Source of the DNA: Oncomelania hupensis
Taxonomy: Eukaryota > Mollusca > Gastropoda > Littorinimorpha > Pomatiopsidae
Assembly: GCA_036898135.1 (NCBI GenBank)
Contig: CM072523.1
Coordinates: 38,404,951 to 38,468,950 of the forward strand
Direction of reading: 5' to 3'
Length of the DNA: 64,000 nucleotides
Numbering within the stretch: position 1 is the first letter of the stretch; each line of letters starts with the position of its first letter. A program made the translations under genes and the position numbers. Shown piece by piece: positions 1 to 12,796 of this stretch. The notes under the pieces are model-generated. The model was not told where the DNA came from and did no database searches. It saw nothing but the letters and a program-made list of their open reading frames with translations.

Positions 1-225
1 TTTTGTTTTTGTAAACGGGGGTTCGATAAATTAGAGTACAACCTCAGCGTCCCCTGAGTGGGATGTCTTTATTGTAAAGTGACTGGCTGGTGGAGAGCTT
101 TCAGTTTTACCACTAGGGTTGTTTCAGCAGATCTTTTATGCGGATTGGGGGTTGTCCGGTCCTGATTTGGCTCGGAAGAGTCCGCTGGACCTAAAGCAAT
201 AATCATGTAATGTAATGTAATTGGC
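1..225 (+). repeat. LINE 3'-end repeat, copy 1
   Basis: This stretch matches 63295-63545 over most of its length, including the runs GGGATGTCTTTATTGTAAAG and TCCGCTGGACC. Further partial copies lie at 27231-27353 and about 21795-21840. It ends in a short TAATG repeat. The better-preserved copy (62957-63546) has a 13-bp target duplication and a TAAC tail, so the family is a LINE 3' end or a SINE that shares it. It lies just upstream of the hemocyanin promoter. Confidence 0.75.
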
Positions 226-890
226 CAACTGAAATCCTCACCCACCTGGCTAGTTAACTCTGTTTTCTAATGTGTCACTGTTGTTGTTGTTGTTGTCGTT
301 GTTCCCGAGTATTTTTAGGTGTCGTTGTTCCCGAGTATTTTTGGGTATGTATTTCGTGTATGCATGAGCGTGTGCGTCCACCTGTGTGTCTGCTTGTGTG
401 TATATGTGAGTGTGCCTCTCTGTCTCCCTTATTGTACATGTAAAGCCATCGTACTTTATCCAAGGGCATCTTATTACCGAAATTCTGCAATTTAGCACAA
501 AAAGGACACGTTCACATCACTAAAGTGCATCTGATCATTTGTTCAACACGTATAAGCTAGGTCACAACAACCCAATCATATCTTTAGCCATCAGCTAAGA
601 CAAAGAAATCCGATGAGGTCATATAAATATCACTGACAAAGCATATAAATTATTTGTTTTAAATTACTTTTTTGCAAGGCTGGGTGACAGTGGCGATGGT
701 GCCTGAACGTGTAAGAGAAGAGTATGGGGGGGGGGGGGGAAAGGAGTCTATAGATGTGTGTGGATGGGTTGGGGAGAGGGTGAGGTGTGGAGGGGGCATG
801 AGGAGGGGGAGCCAGCCAATGCATGTGCGCGTTTGACTGCATCGTGATGGAGCTAGAGATTTGGGGCATCACGTATCGTCTTTCTGAACA
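226..890. other. Upstream region without a recognised gene
   Basis: The region contains GTT/TTG-rich and TG-rich simple sequence (about 280-420) and a G run of about 14 bases near 726-740. Short open frames here are low-complexity or have no recognisable homology. It is likely promoter-proximal DNA of the hemocyanin gene. I saw no further conserved elements beyond the TATA box. Confidence 0.5.
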
Positions 891-896
891 AAACAG

Positions 897-999
897 TATA
901 AAAGGTGGGAGCAAACCTAGTCTCGTCGGCTGATTTCCTGAGCGTTCTTGTGGAATCATTAGCCCTACCTTGCAGGTTTATTTCCCCTGCCAGGACAAG
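897..999 (+). promoter_or_regulatory. TATA box and 5'UTR of the hemocyanin gene
   Basis: A TATAAAAG box lies at 897-904. Transcription would be expected to start about 25-30 bases downstream (about 925-935), leaving a leader of about 70 bases before the ATG at 1000. The ATG context is GACAAGATGG, with G at +4. No intron is needed between the box and the ATG. The start site itself is inferred from spacing. Confidence 0.6.
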
Positions 1000-2392
1000 A
1001 TGGCGCCTCATTGGGCGCTCGTGTTTCTCGCGTTCTTCGCTCACGTAAGTTTGGACTTCATTTTCTTCTTGCAGTCTTTCTTAAATGTTAAACGAAATGG
1101 TTGAAATATCTCAGTTAAGCATTTTTACTACTTTCTTTCTTAATATTTAAATAAAATAGATGAAATATCTTAATTATGTAAACAAATTTCCTCTTCTTTT
1201 TAAAAAGTTAAAATTAACATTAAAGAGAAACCTTTTTTTTATTTTTTTTTATTTTTAAGATTTACACAAAATAGAAGTGTTTCAAAATAAACACATCATT
1301 TTTTTTGTAATTAGTTCTTCGAAGTAAAAAAAAAAAGTGGATCTTAAATTTACTTTAACTGCTGTTTCATTAAAAATGGTTTCAATATGAACCCCTAAAA
1401 AGAAATCTAAAAGTAAAATGAGCAAAATAGTTGATAACTATATAAAATAAATAAATAAATAAATGAACTTATTTCTTTTTGATTCTAAATAAGATAAATT
1501 AACATAAAATTAAATAGTGGCTCTTATGAGACTGGTTTTATTAGCATCTCGCACAAGAGTAAGAATTGTGGCATTTTGTCGCCTTTATCGTTATGGTCGC
1601 TGTATAAAAAAAAAAAAAAAACTAATAAATAAAATAAGCAAGGAGAAAGCTCAGCTCTGTGCGAGAAATACTGATGTATTAACTGAATCGTTGACACGCT
1701 GTTCAAACGTTTCCTTGCACTGTGCAATCTGCACTTGTACTACGTTTGACGACGAAACGGAAATGTCAATTTTTTTCCCTTTTTCTTGCAAATGTAGGCT
1801 ATTACAGCGCTTTCTAGAAATCCTTATCGGAAATTAAAAACGCACCATCATCAATGGTCTAGTCAACAGACTAATACTCCATATCTAGCTCGTCTTCATA
1901 ACCTAAGTTTTTATATTTTTCATGGACAACATTCGTAAGTAGTCCGTATAGGTATTAATACAACTTCCATAGTCGACGGTGCTAGAAACATTGTCATCTG
2001 TGATTGGTCAATAAACATGGATTAATTAGGTTTAGTCACACGTTTTTTGGCCAATGAAAAAATAAGACACTTGCGGAAATCGATAAATTTTATTTCTTCT
2101 GGCCCGATTCTTGTGGAATCTTATATGTAAACGTTTACTCAAAAAATTAATAAGCCTCTGCTTTGTAAGTAAATTGTTTCTGAAGTTATTATCTAAATAA
2201 AATTATAACAACAACACCACCAGCAGCAACGACATCAACAGCAGCAGCAACAACAAAAACACTATTAGATGATACCCACCGTTAGCAGAAGCAATATAAC
2301 AACAACATTTTTTTTTTAAATCGTTATCAAGATTCCTCTCCTGAAGTTTATTATTTTGTTTTTGTGTTGTTTACAGGTGGCCTTCACTACAG
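1000..2392 (+). CDS. Hemocyanin signal peptide exons 1 and 2
   Basis: Exon 1 is 1000-1044 and exon 2 is 2377-2392. Exon 1 encodes [15 protein letters not shown] and ends at GTAAGT. Exon 2 is a 16-base microexon encoding VAFTT and the first base of a Gly codon, ending at GTACGT in phase 1. Together they form a short hydrophobic secretion signal running into LVRKNV at the start of FU-a, which resembles the mature N terminus of gastropod hemocyanins. The start was chosen because it is the only in-frame ATG directly before a hydrophobic segment and it lies just downstream of a TATA box. The 1.33-kb intron between the exons is AT-rich, with poly-A runs and a CAA/CAG-rich stretch near 2210-2265. 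I saw no gene in it. Confidence 0.85.
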
Positions 2393-5300
2393 GTACGTTG
2401 CTTTCAGATTCGTATTTTACTAGTGACCAAGAGTTGCTGTATGACAGTCTTCTACCCCCACCCCCACCCCCTCCATTTTCACCCCCACGCCCTCCCCCCG
2501 CCAAGCGAATGGTAAGATCGGCGATTCAAGCTGGCGTAACAGGTAAATGCGTCCTTAAGCATGAACGTAAATAGTAATGCATGATTTCATTTTTTTTTTT
2601 TACATTGGTGCATGGTCTCCTCTCACCTTTCTACTTTCATTCTCTTTATTTGTGTCCTCCTGTTTCTTTCTATTATTGTTATCGGGATTCTAAATAAATA
2701 GATCGTAGTATTTCCTTTATAGGAGAGTGAAATATACGCCTGCCACTTCTCTCAGCCACTTTTGCTTTCAGTGCAACAGGTCTGATTGTATCAAAGACTA
2801 TGGAAGTAGACCTACACAGTCTTTGATTGTAATGACATATTCTAACTACATTTGCCCCCTGTCAGCTAATGAACAGTCGTAAAAGACAATAACTTTGAAA
2901 TAAATAAGGTTAGATACAATACAATACAATACAATACAATACCATGCGTTTCGCTACGATACCATACGATACGATACAATAAAATCCTGCGATACGACAA
3001 AGGAAAATTTGTCATTTTTAGTGTCGTGATTCGGTTCTTTGCAGTGACAATGACTAACAAAGACTAACTAACTCACATTTACCAGATTTTTACGCCTTTT
3101 GTCTCTGTGGCTGGTGTGCAGGTTTGGTGCGAAAGAATGTGGACAGTTTGTCGGATCAGGAAGTGCTGAGTCTGCAGTCTACCATGCGAGAGCTGGCGGA
3201 TGACGATACGGATAACGGATTCTTCAAAGCGGTAGCAAGATTCCACGGAGAACCGTCTCAGTGCAAGAACCCCCGCGATAATAGTCCCGTAGCTTGCTGT
3301 ATCCACGGCATGGCCACGTTCCCCCAGTGGCACAGGCTGTACGTTGTTCAGTTCGAGCAGTCCTTGGTAAAGCACGGACTGGCCAACATCGGCGTGCCCT
3401 ACTGGGACTGGACGCAGCCAATGACCGCACTGCCCGAGCTCGTGCAGGTAAGCATGTTTATATGCCCTTCTTCCTCTCCCTCCTTCTTTTCCTCCGTCTT
3501 CTATTCCACCCCTCTGTTCTCTCCCTACCATATAGCAATGTTAAGACAAAGGGTAAGAGACTAGTACTGTTGCATCCCCCTCTGCCATCTGTCCCAGTTT
3601 CATGCATAGATCCCCTGTTGATCCACCCTGAGCTTTGCCCCGTCTTATCCCTCCCTACCCATTGACAATGTGAACAGACTAATATGGTTCCTTCCCCTAT
3701 TCCTTCCGCTTTATCTTTTGCGACTCTCTATCTGTATGTAGGCTTTTCTGTAACAGTGAATGCATAACTGTCTCTTCATCTCTATTGGAACTTGCATCTG
3801 CAACGATATCTGAATCCGTAGCCAACCTGTGTTTGTTCTGTGTTGGAATCTATACCTGTGTTTGTATGTCTTCTTACAGCATCAGATCTTCAAGGATCCG
3901 AATGGCGGGATGGGCAGGGACAACGCCTGGTTCTCTGGTAACATCCCAGATTTGTCAAAGCAAACTGCTCGCGCTATAGACCAACGTCTGTTTGAGCACG
4001 TGGAGCCTGGACAACACACGAAACTCTTCGACCTCGTCCTCGATGCTCTAGAAAAGGATGATTACTGCCAGTTCGAGGTTCGAATTTCATTTCTAGTAAT
4101 AATAACAATACTGGAAGCTACATCCAAGCTTCCCTTCTAAATCAGCCAATTGTAATCTATTGGATCACACGCCTTTTTATTTTACATCCAAACAATTATA
4201 CTCATTTTGCTGCATTTTTTTTGCTGTTATGATTTATTTTTGTAATTTGTTGGAATTGTACAGTAATACTACAAACACATGTTTATCCAATGACATTCGT
4301 TGGTAAAGGTTTTCATGTTAGTTTACATTGAGAAATACAAATACTTTGAGCTATTACGGGGTTTATTTACGAGATGAAAATTGTCGATTTAGCCTATTAA
4401 CGTTTATAATGGGCTTCCCCTCTCAAAAATTAAACAATGACCTGCTGATCACAATGTTGTAGACTTATACCAGTCAGGTTTAAAAAAAAATTATTTAGAC
4501 TAAACGTTGTTAAGATAAGTGTCGACCATAATTTAAACTAACTTAGTTTCCAATTAAGGATGCCTATGTGTTGACTTGCAACAGGTTCAGTTTGAAGTAG
4601 CCCATAACCACATACATTTTCTGGTGGGCGGAAGGCACCAGCAATCTATGTCTACTCTGGAGTATTCCTCCTATGACCCCATTTTCTTCCTCCATCATTC
4701 CAACCTGGACAGGTCAGTTGCCACACTGCACTTATTATTTTTAATGTGTCATCTATAGCGCTTTACCAGCTCAAGAGCTGCTCAAGGCGCTGGCCGATAA
4801 ACAGGATCTAACTCAAGCTGCCCAAGGTCCGTAGTTTGCTGCTTGATGCTGCACGCACTTTATGACCATGCCCAGCAGCAAAGCCGAGCAGGATGTTGAT
4901 GGTGATGATAATGCTGATGCTGGTTATAATAATGACGATGATAATGATGATGATGGTAGTGCTGTTGCAACTCATGAAGACGATGATAGTGATAATAATA
5001 CTAGAGATCTTTCGATAGCGAGTAATTTTGATTGTGATTGTGGTTCGGAACTACTTCTATAGGTGACTTCAGCAGTTCATGCAGCTCATTAGTTTGCAAA
5101 AGTAAAAGGTTCCGATCTTCGTCGAGCCGATCGGGGCTGTCCCACAAAGATGGTTTCGTGGCTATATTTTGTTTGTTACATCGTTTATATGACATTCAAT
5201 ATGATGTGAATTTGTTTACGGTACCTTACTAAACCATTTTAAATGTGAAAATGGGAATCTACACTTCATTAGACTTATAACGTAGTTCGAAGTGAAGTAG

Positions 5301-6593
5301 TCGGAGTAGACTAAGGTTGCTTGCTACGGCCATTGCACACACGGGAAGACATATCATCGCCTCTCTTTCCTATAAAATGAGAGCCACGACCACACGATAA
5401 TGTCAGCTCGAAGGATACTTACAGTTGCGGTTTGTTACGATGATGATGATGACGATGATAAAATATGGATGATTAAGATAATGATTCATGTATTCAGCCG
5501 ATTGATTCAATCATTGACTGATCTGCTCATCCTTGTGGACAGACTTCTGATCATCTGGCAGAAGCTGCAGGAGAAGCGAGGCGTGCCGTTTGACCGTGCC
5601 GACTGCAGTGTAGATCTGTTCAGAAAACCCCTGGAGCCGTTCCAGTCTGACCTGAACCCCATCGCCCTGACCAAGGGAAGCTCCACCGCCAATCAGCTCT
5701 TCAAGTAAGCTGAATATATTCAGGGATGTCGTTTGGGTCGGATCTTCGGCTTTTAGCCGAAATTTTTATAAAAAAGCCGATAAACTGTCCGTCATGTCGG
5801 CTCGCCGAGCCGAAGTTTTCACGGGTGAATCGGCTCAATTTTGTCAATTTTTGCGATATTCCTGTGCTGTACGCTTGCAGTTTAGGTGAGGATTCCATAA
5901 TTACTAAGGTTAAACCCAGAAACTCTGACAGTATTGTGGTCTGTCAAGGGACAGTCTAAACTTTTTATTGTTTTTGTGTGTCTAAAATTTAAGAAAATAA
6001 AATTTATTTTCAATGTTCTTATTCTACTCTTAAAATTATGTTTTATTACAAAGATATGCATCCACAGAACACCTTTAATATATGGAGGTGTAGGGTGCAT
6101 GTTGACGTAGTGAATCTAGTCAAAAAACTTGTGAGACTGCTTTGGAAGAGAGAGCCGAAACTTTCTGTAAAAAGCCGAAAGTTTTACGGCTGTTTCGGCC
6201 AAATCGCCGAAGAAAAGATTTCCTAGCAACATCCCTGATATATTGTTCTCTTTCTCCCTGTCTCTCTCTCTCTCTCTGTCTGTCTTTCTGCCTGCCAACC
6301 TTGTAACCTTGTTTTGTCAGCCTTTGTAGCCTGTCAACCTTTGCCAACCTTGTCCTGTATCAACCTTGTAGTCAGTCCGTAAAACGTTCGGTTGGTTTGT
6401 CAGTCTCCTGGTCTGGCTGTCAGCCTTCTAATCCATCTGCCAGTCTTGGGCTGTTTGCCTGTAGGAAGAACAATGACAACAGTTGAAAGACTGCGATGAG
6501 GTAAAAGAGTGATGAAGTAGTTAGAACTCAAACTCCGTAGACAACCATTTAATTGTCATCAATATCAGTATTGACAATGCCGTGCTGCGTGTG

Positions 6594-6633
<40 letters not shown>

Positions 6634-9164
6634 AGTTCCATCCACCTGGGCTACTCCTACGACGACCTGACCCTGAACGGTATGGACATTGACCAGTTGT
6701 ACGCCTACCTGGAGCAGCGCAGTGGTCGTGAGCGTGCTTTCGCCGTCTTCTCCCTTAAAGGTCTTGGCTATTCTGCCGACGTCGAAGTAGAGGTCAGTCA
6801 CACTGTGGGAGACAGACATAACGTTGTAACCTGTACCCATTTTAAACATATCGCCTTTTGTTACTGCTTCAAACCATGGTCTTTTTGACCACACGCCTTT
6901 TAATAAGTCTCCAAGGGCAAATTCTAAACTGCATCATTATTTCCTACACGGATTTGTCAAACGATGAGGTGGAACTATTTACTGTTCACCTGGCGCAGTG
7001 CATCAAATGAGTAAACGTGGATTAAAAATAAATAAATAACGAAATAAATACAAATAATACAAATAAACAAACCGATGTCTGTGATACAGGTGTGCGAGGG
7101 TGACGAGGAAGACCACGAACATGCTCACTGCGTGTCAGCCGGCCATTTCTTCATTCTGGGCGGCCACAACGAGATGCCTTGGGAGTTCCACAACCCCTAC
7201 TACTTCGACATCTCTGATGCCGTGGCGGAGGTCGCCCACGCGCTCGATGGTCACTACCACGTCGTAGCCAATCTTCAGGCCGTCAACGGAACAAAAATCG
7301 ACAGCGACGTCCTGCCCCATCCCTACGGCGCTCACAGACCAACCCGCGGCTATCAGGATCGTAAGTTGTCTTAGGTTACTTCATTTGTTTTTAGTTTTGT
7401 TTTTTTTGGACAGTCTCTTAATCTATACTTGTCTGTTTGTCCGTCGGAAATTGTGTGTGCGTGTGTTTGTGTGTGTGTGTGTGTGTGTCTCTCTCTCTCT
7501 CTTTCTGTCTCTGTCTGTCTGTCTCTCTCTCTCTCTTGTGAGGTCAGTCCGTTTGACTGTCGGTCTACCTGTGAGACTGCGCGTCTTCCAGGCTGTCAGT
7601 CAGTCAGTTTTTTGTCTGTCTGTCTCACTGACTACCTGTCTTGCCTGGTATGTGTTTGTCTCTCTCTTTCTCCCCAAATTAATCAATCAATCAATATAGA
7701 TCTATGGAAATGTAATCAGAAGCAGTGCAGACCACTGGATGAATGGAAAGTTGCAAGCTAATGTCGGTATATGTGTTACAGCCAAGCCTAGCTGGGGTAA
7801 GAAACCGACCACTGTTGTGCGTAAGGACATCGAGGTTCTGACTGACGAGGAGGTGAACACGCTGAGAGAGGCCATGACTCGCTTCCAGGCCGACACCTCT
7901 GTGGACGGATTCCAGGCTGTTGCGGAGTTCCACGGTCTGCCCGCCAAGTGTCCCCACCCTGACGCCGCTAACCGCTACGCCTGCTGCATCCACGGCATGC
8001 CCACCTTCCCCCACTGGCACAGGCTGTTTGTGGTTGAGGTCAGTAGCACGCTAGGTGACAGTGTGTAGCTCCTACTGTAAGGCTCATTTACTATAGTCCA
8101 CCAATCTAATGTATCCGATCCTGTCAGCATCCCAATATAGATTACAAAGCGCGTGTTTTTTTTTTTTTTTTTTTGTTTGTTTTTTTTAAAATAAATAAAT
8201 TCTGTTGTCTGGACGAATTTTAAAAATGTTTATAAAAATAGCACACACAAGAATTTTTATGTGTTGAGCTAGCGACAGCACAAATTCACTTAGTCCTACG
8301 TCGCTTGCCGCAGTTGAAAAAAGCGTTTGATTATTTACTATGGGAAACAACATAAAAAAAGCAAAGTTTCGTCATCGATTTGAACAAAGGGCGCCCACTA
8401 TATCTTGTTTAAAGCAATAACAGTGCAAACATCAAGTTATTTTCATTCAGTCATTGTCATGACAGTAAATAAAACTAAACAATCTTTGCTACAATGTTAC
8501 TTTTACAGATGTTCTTTTCAAACCCTACATTAGCCAAGCAAATAAAATAGTAGAACTACTCATATGAAATGGGGTTTTTCAGGTTGAAGATGAGCTGAAG
8601 GCTCGCGGTCTGGACTTTGGTATTCCGTACTGGGACTGGACCAAACCCGAAACCCACATCCCCGCCCTTGCCGCCGATGAAACCTACACGGACCCTCAAA
8701 CTAAAGAAGTCAAGAAAAATCCCTTCCACCACGCCGCCATCGCCTTCCTGGGACAAACAACTCAAAGATCGGTAACCCAGCAGTTTTCTATTCAGCACTT
8801 ACTCAACATCATTGTGTTGATGTTCTTAGAGATTGCCAGTTCCATCAAGATAGCGTAACGTTCCTAGCATAGTCCAAAGGGCGGTGATCTTGATTCAGCT
8901 TTTAGTATTCCGTTGATTGTCTATCTTTCTATACCCAAAGGGTGGTAAACTGCTACACGATAGGTGGACATTTATATTACACCACACATGCCTAGCAATC
9001 TCCCGTCCCAAAGCAACCACTGTGTCTCATTCATCTATCAGTGGGTTTTTGGCCACCTGAATGAAGTGCATGGTAGTCTAGATGTATGCTGTAGACATGT
9101 GGGGACCTGTTTATGTTCTGCTGCCGATGTGGATGCTGCTGCTGTTGATGAAGATGACGAGGAC

Positions 9165-9249
<85 letters not shown>

Positions 9250-12200
9250 GCTGATAGATATGGCGCCATCCTCCGTGGGTATAATGATACTGACTTACCA
9301 TCCACTTTGCAGCCGATGGCTGAGCTGACACAGAGCACCAAGTTCGGTGACCACACGTATCTGTCCGATGAAATACTGTACGCCTTTGAGCAGGAAGACT
9401 TCTGCGACTTCGAGATCCAGTTTGAGGTAAGGCCTGGATCAGCGCGTCTTGGCCAACGTGAGTTTCATCTTTAGTTTCAGCAGGCTATGAATGTCAAGAC
9501 GATCATCTTCTTCATAACTCTGTTATGTTCGAGAGTAGCAACCGCTAATGTCACCAATATCGTCCCCTGTGTCTGTTGTGACTTAAACCCTAAAGATCTT
9601 CATCGTACACGGGGTGTGTGGTTTCAAACCTGTAAGCCCTTGTTGTTGGTTTTTATGGTTGGTATAATCTCCTTATTTTATGATTAATTTCAGCAACTAG
9701 TTTGTACATTTACATACTGGTCTCATTGACCAGCGCCTTTAGTAGTTCTGTGAGTTGATACGCGCGCTATAGATCTATAATAAGATATATTTCCCCATTT
9801 AAATAGTACTCGATAATAAATTGAGAACAGAACACGCCATTATTGGATCGGGTTGTTGTTGGATGATCAAGGTTAATGACAGCGTCAAGATCGATAAGTT
9901 ATACTGAGGGTAAAATCCTACCCTGCGCAGAATACAAGCTTCAACGAGCGAATGGTAGGCTGTGCAATTCGCACGGACAGACGGATTCCCTAAAAGTGTT
10001 GTCTTTTAAGGGGAACACACGCCATGGGGGAGAGAGAAATACATTTTATTAGACATTAGACAATTTTGACTCACATGCAGAGCAATGTGAATATGTATTC
10101 ATACTCCCAACCCCACATTTTGTTTCCCGATTTTTGCAAATCTGTGCGAGATTTGTCCCTAATAGTCCACAAAGGACATTAACAGAAATTGTCCGTCGGT
10201 CTGTCCGCCGTCCGGTGTGCAAGTGGATTAATATCTCAAAACCTATTTCAACTATCAAAACCAAACTTGGTATATTTCCATGATACCTCATAAATTATCA
10301 GTGAATGAATGACTTCATTCAAGGTCAAGGTCACAAGGTCAACAAATGTTAGTAACAAATGACAATGTTTCACAAAATTTCACTTTTTTGCAAGTTATTA
10401 ATACTGAACATGATTCTTTGAAGCATGATATATATCAATGAGGCACACATACTTTGCAAATTTTGTCAAGGTCATGGTCACTGGAGCTGTCCAAAGTCGG
10501 TTAGTATAGGTACTTTGAAGTAACCTTGACCCTAAACTATTAGAGATGTAAAGTCCAAACTTGTTGTATTTAGAGACAATAGATTGATCTTTTACATTTG
10601 TTCCTTATTTGCGTTGACCTTAAAGGTGAAGGTCATTTAAGGCCTTGCAAAAACATTTAAAAAGGTAATTGTACAGTAGAATGGCTGTATATTTAACCCA
10701 TAGTATGCCACAACATTGGATTATTTGATCATACATGCTGAGAGGTCATGCAATGGTCAAGGTCATCCCAAGGTCAAGGTCACTTAAAGTCAAATTCATC
10801 CCAAGGTCACTATTTTTTTGTGTGGCTTAATACAACTTTTGCTGTATTTTATTTGCTAGTACATGAGTGTTTCTGGAGTCGGAGGTCAATGTAATGTCAA
10901 GGTCAAAAAAAGATTTAAAAAAAAAAAGTCGGTATTACTTTGCTTTTAATGCCAAATTTCATTTTTTCATTTTTTGTTTCTTTTTTGTTTCTTTTTTCTG
11001 GGTACTCATTTTCATGTTAAGTATTGCAAGTTCCATAGGGAGCAGGTGAGTCATATGGGCTTTGCCATTCTAGTAATTAGTTACAATGAGCAGTTCCTTG
11101 TGCAATTCCTCGGGAATAAATCATTGTTGGCGACACTGTTAACATAATTATGTAGGCCTACATAGTCTATTTAATAAAAATTGAAAAAAAAGTCACTTTC
11201 TACATGAGACTTTGTGAACCTTGTTTGTATTGTATGTCGAATTTCATATAGATAACTCTCGTAGTTCCAGAGCAATGCATAAAAATAACACACTGTTTCA
11301 AACTTCGTTTAATGTACTAGTACTGTAATCCTTGCACTGTGTTATCTTTATATCTGTATCGTTGAATGGTTGGTGACAGGTGGTGCACAACGCTCCGCAC
11401 TTCTTGGTGGGTGGCTACACAAACTACTCCATGTCCACGCTGCACTACTCTGCCTTCGACCCCATCTTCTACCTGCACCACTCCAACGTTGACAGGCTGT
11501 GGGCCATCTGGCAGAAACTGCAGATCCTCAGAGGAAAGCCCTACAAGGTAGTTAGACTAACGTTTGTGTCAACCACAAGACGTAACGTGTCTCGCCTGAT
11601 AATGATAGCCTAGTTTAGACATCAGCCTTGTTAGATGTAATCCTCCGGGGAATAAATGAATAAAACGGGAAAGATTGGGGCAAAAGTAGGGTGATCGTTG
11701 TGAATGGCGAGATCTGGCAGTATTATTTCCAGGCGGCGCTGTGTGCAGAGAATACATAGGAGTACTGTAAAACTGAATGAAGCTTTGCCTCTGTCATGCA
11801 GGCCCATTGCGCCAACAGCATGACCCATGAGCTGCTGAAGCCATTCGGTTTCCCCCCTCCCTACAACAACGACAAGAAGACTTTCGACAACGCCCGCCCG
11901 ACCAACGTCTATGACTACCAACAGGTCTTGGACTACACTTACGACAACCTGCAGTTTGGAGGTAAATTTGCAAATTGGCTCATGCTCTTGTTTTTCCTCT
12001 CTTCCTCTGCCTCCAGATGCTAAGACGATATTTTATGATTAGGTCTACAACATCGTATAACTTTATAATCCCACTGAGTCGTTACGCAACAATAGCGTAT
12101 TATAGTTGTCTAGCTTTCCTAAATAGTATAACTGTCCGGTAGTGTGAGGTGAAGTAGACAATCTTAATGAACGACATTACGATGTTTCATTTGCCTGCCG

Positions 12201-12765
12201 TTAGCAAAAGTCCTCAACCTTGATCGAATAATTCGGTAGTTATCTTGTTTTGAAAGGCGTAGGAACGACGTGCAATTTACCGTTTACCGTTAGATCTCAG
12301 AATGCATTCGTGCACATTGAGTGGAATGCGTGTTCTAACGTGACCGATGAAATGGTACTTGGCCAATTGGATGAACTCCCCTTCTCTCCGTGATAAAGGA
12401 GAATCAGTGTGCATGGTTTCCTTTGATTTCTGAATGCTACAGAAGGACGACATGCAACTTATGTTCATTGCCTCGTTATATCTCGGAGTGATTAACAGTG
12501 GACACAAATCTGTTTTTAATATGCTGATGTCTGTGCTGTTGGACAGGTATGTCCCCTTACCAGTTGCTGGAGTATCTGGAGCGTCGGCAGACTCGTGACA
12601 GAACCTTCGTCGGCATCAGTCTCCACCAGATTGGAGTCTCCGCCTGGGCCGAAGTTCATCTGCAACATGGAACAAGTAAACTTTATTTTTGCATTAACTT
12701 TTTGACTCATATGAGTGTGGCATGTGAATCTATTTTCTCATCCTCCCCCCCACCCTCCCCCTACC

Positions 12766-12796
<31 letters not shown>

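Noticed and set aside
9038..9474. Long frames of poly-Asp, poly-Met, poly-Ser or poly-Ile
   Set aside because: They are translations of the GAT microsatellite in an FU-b intron.
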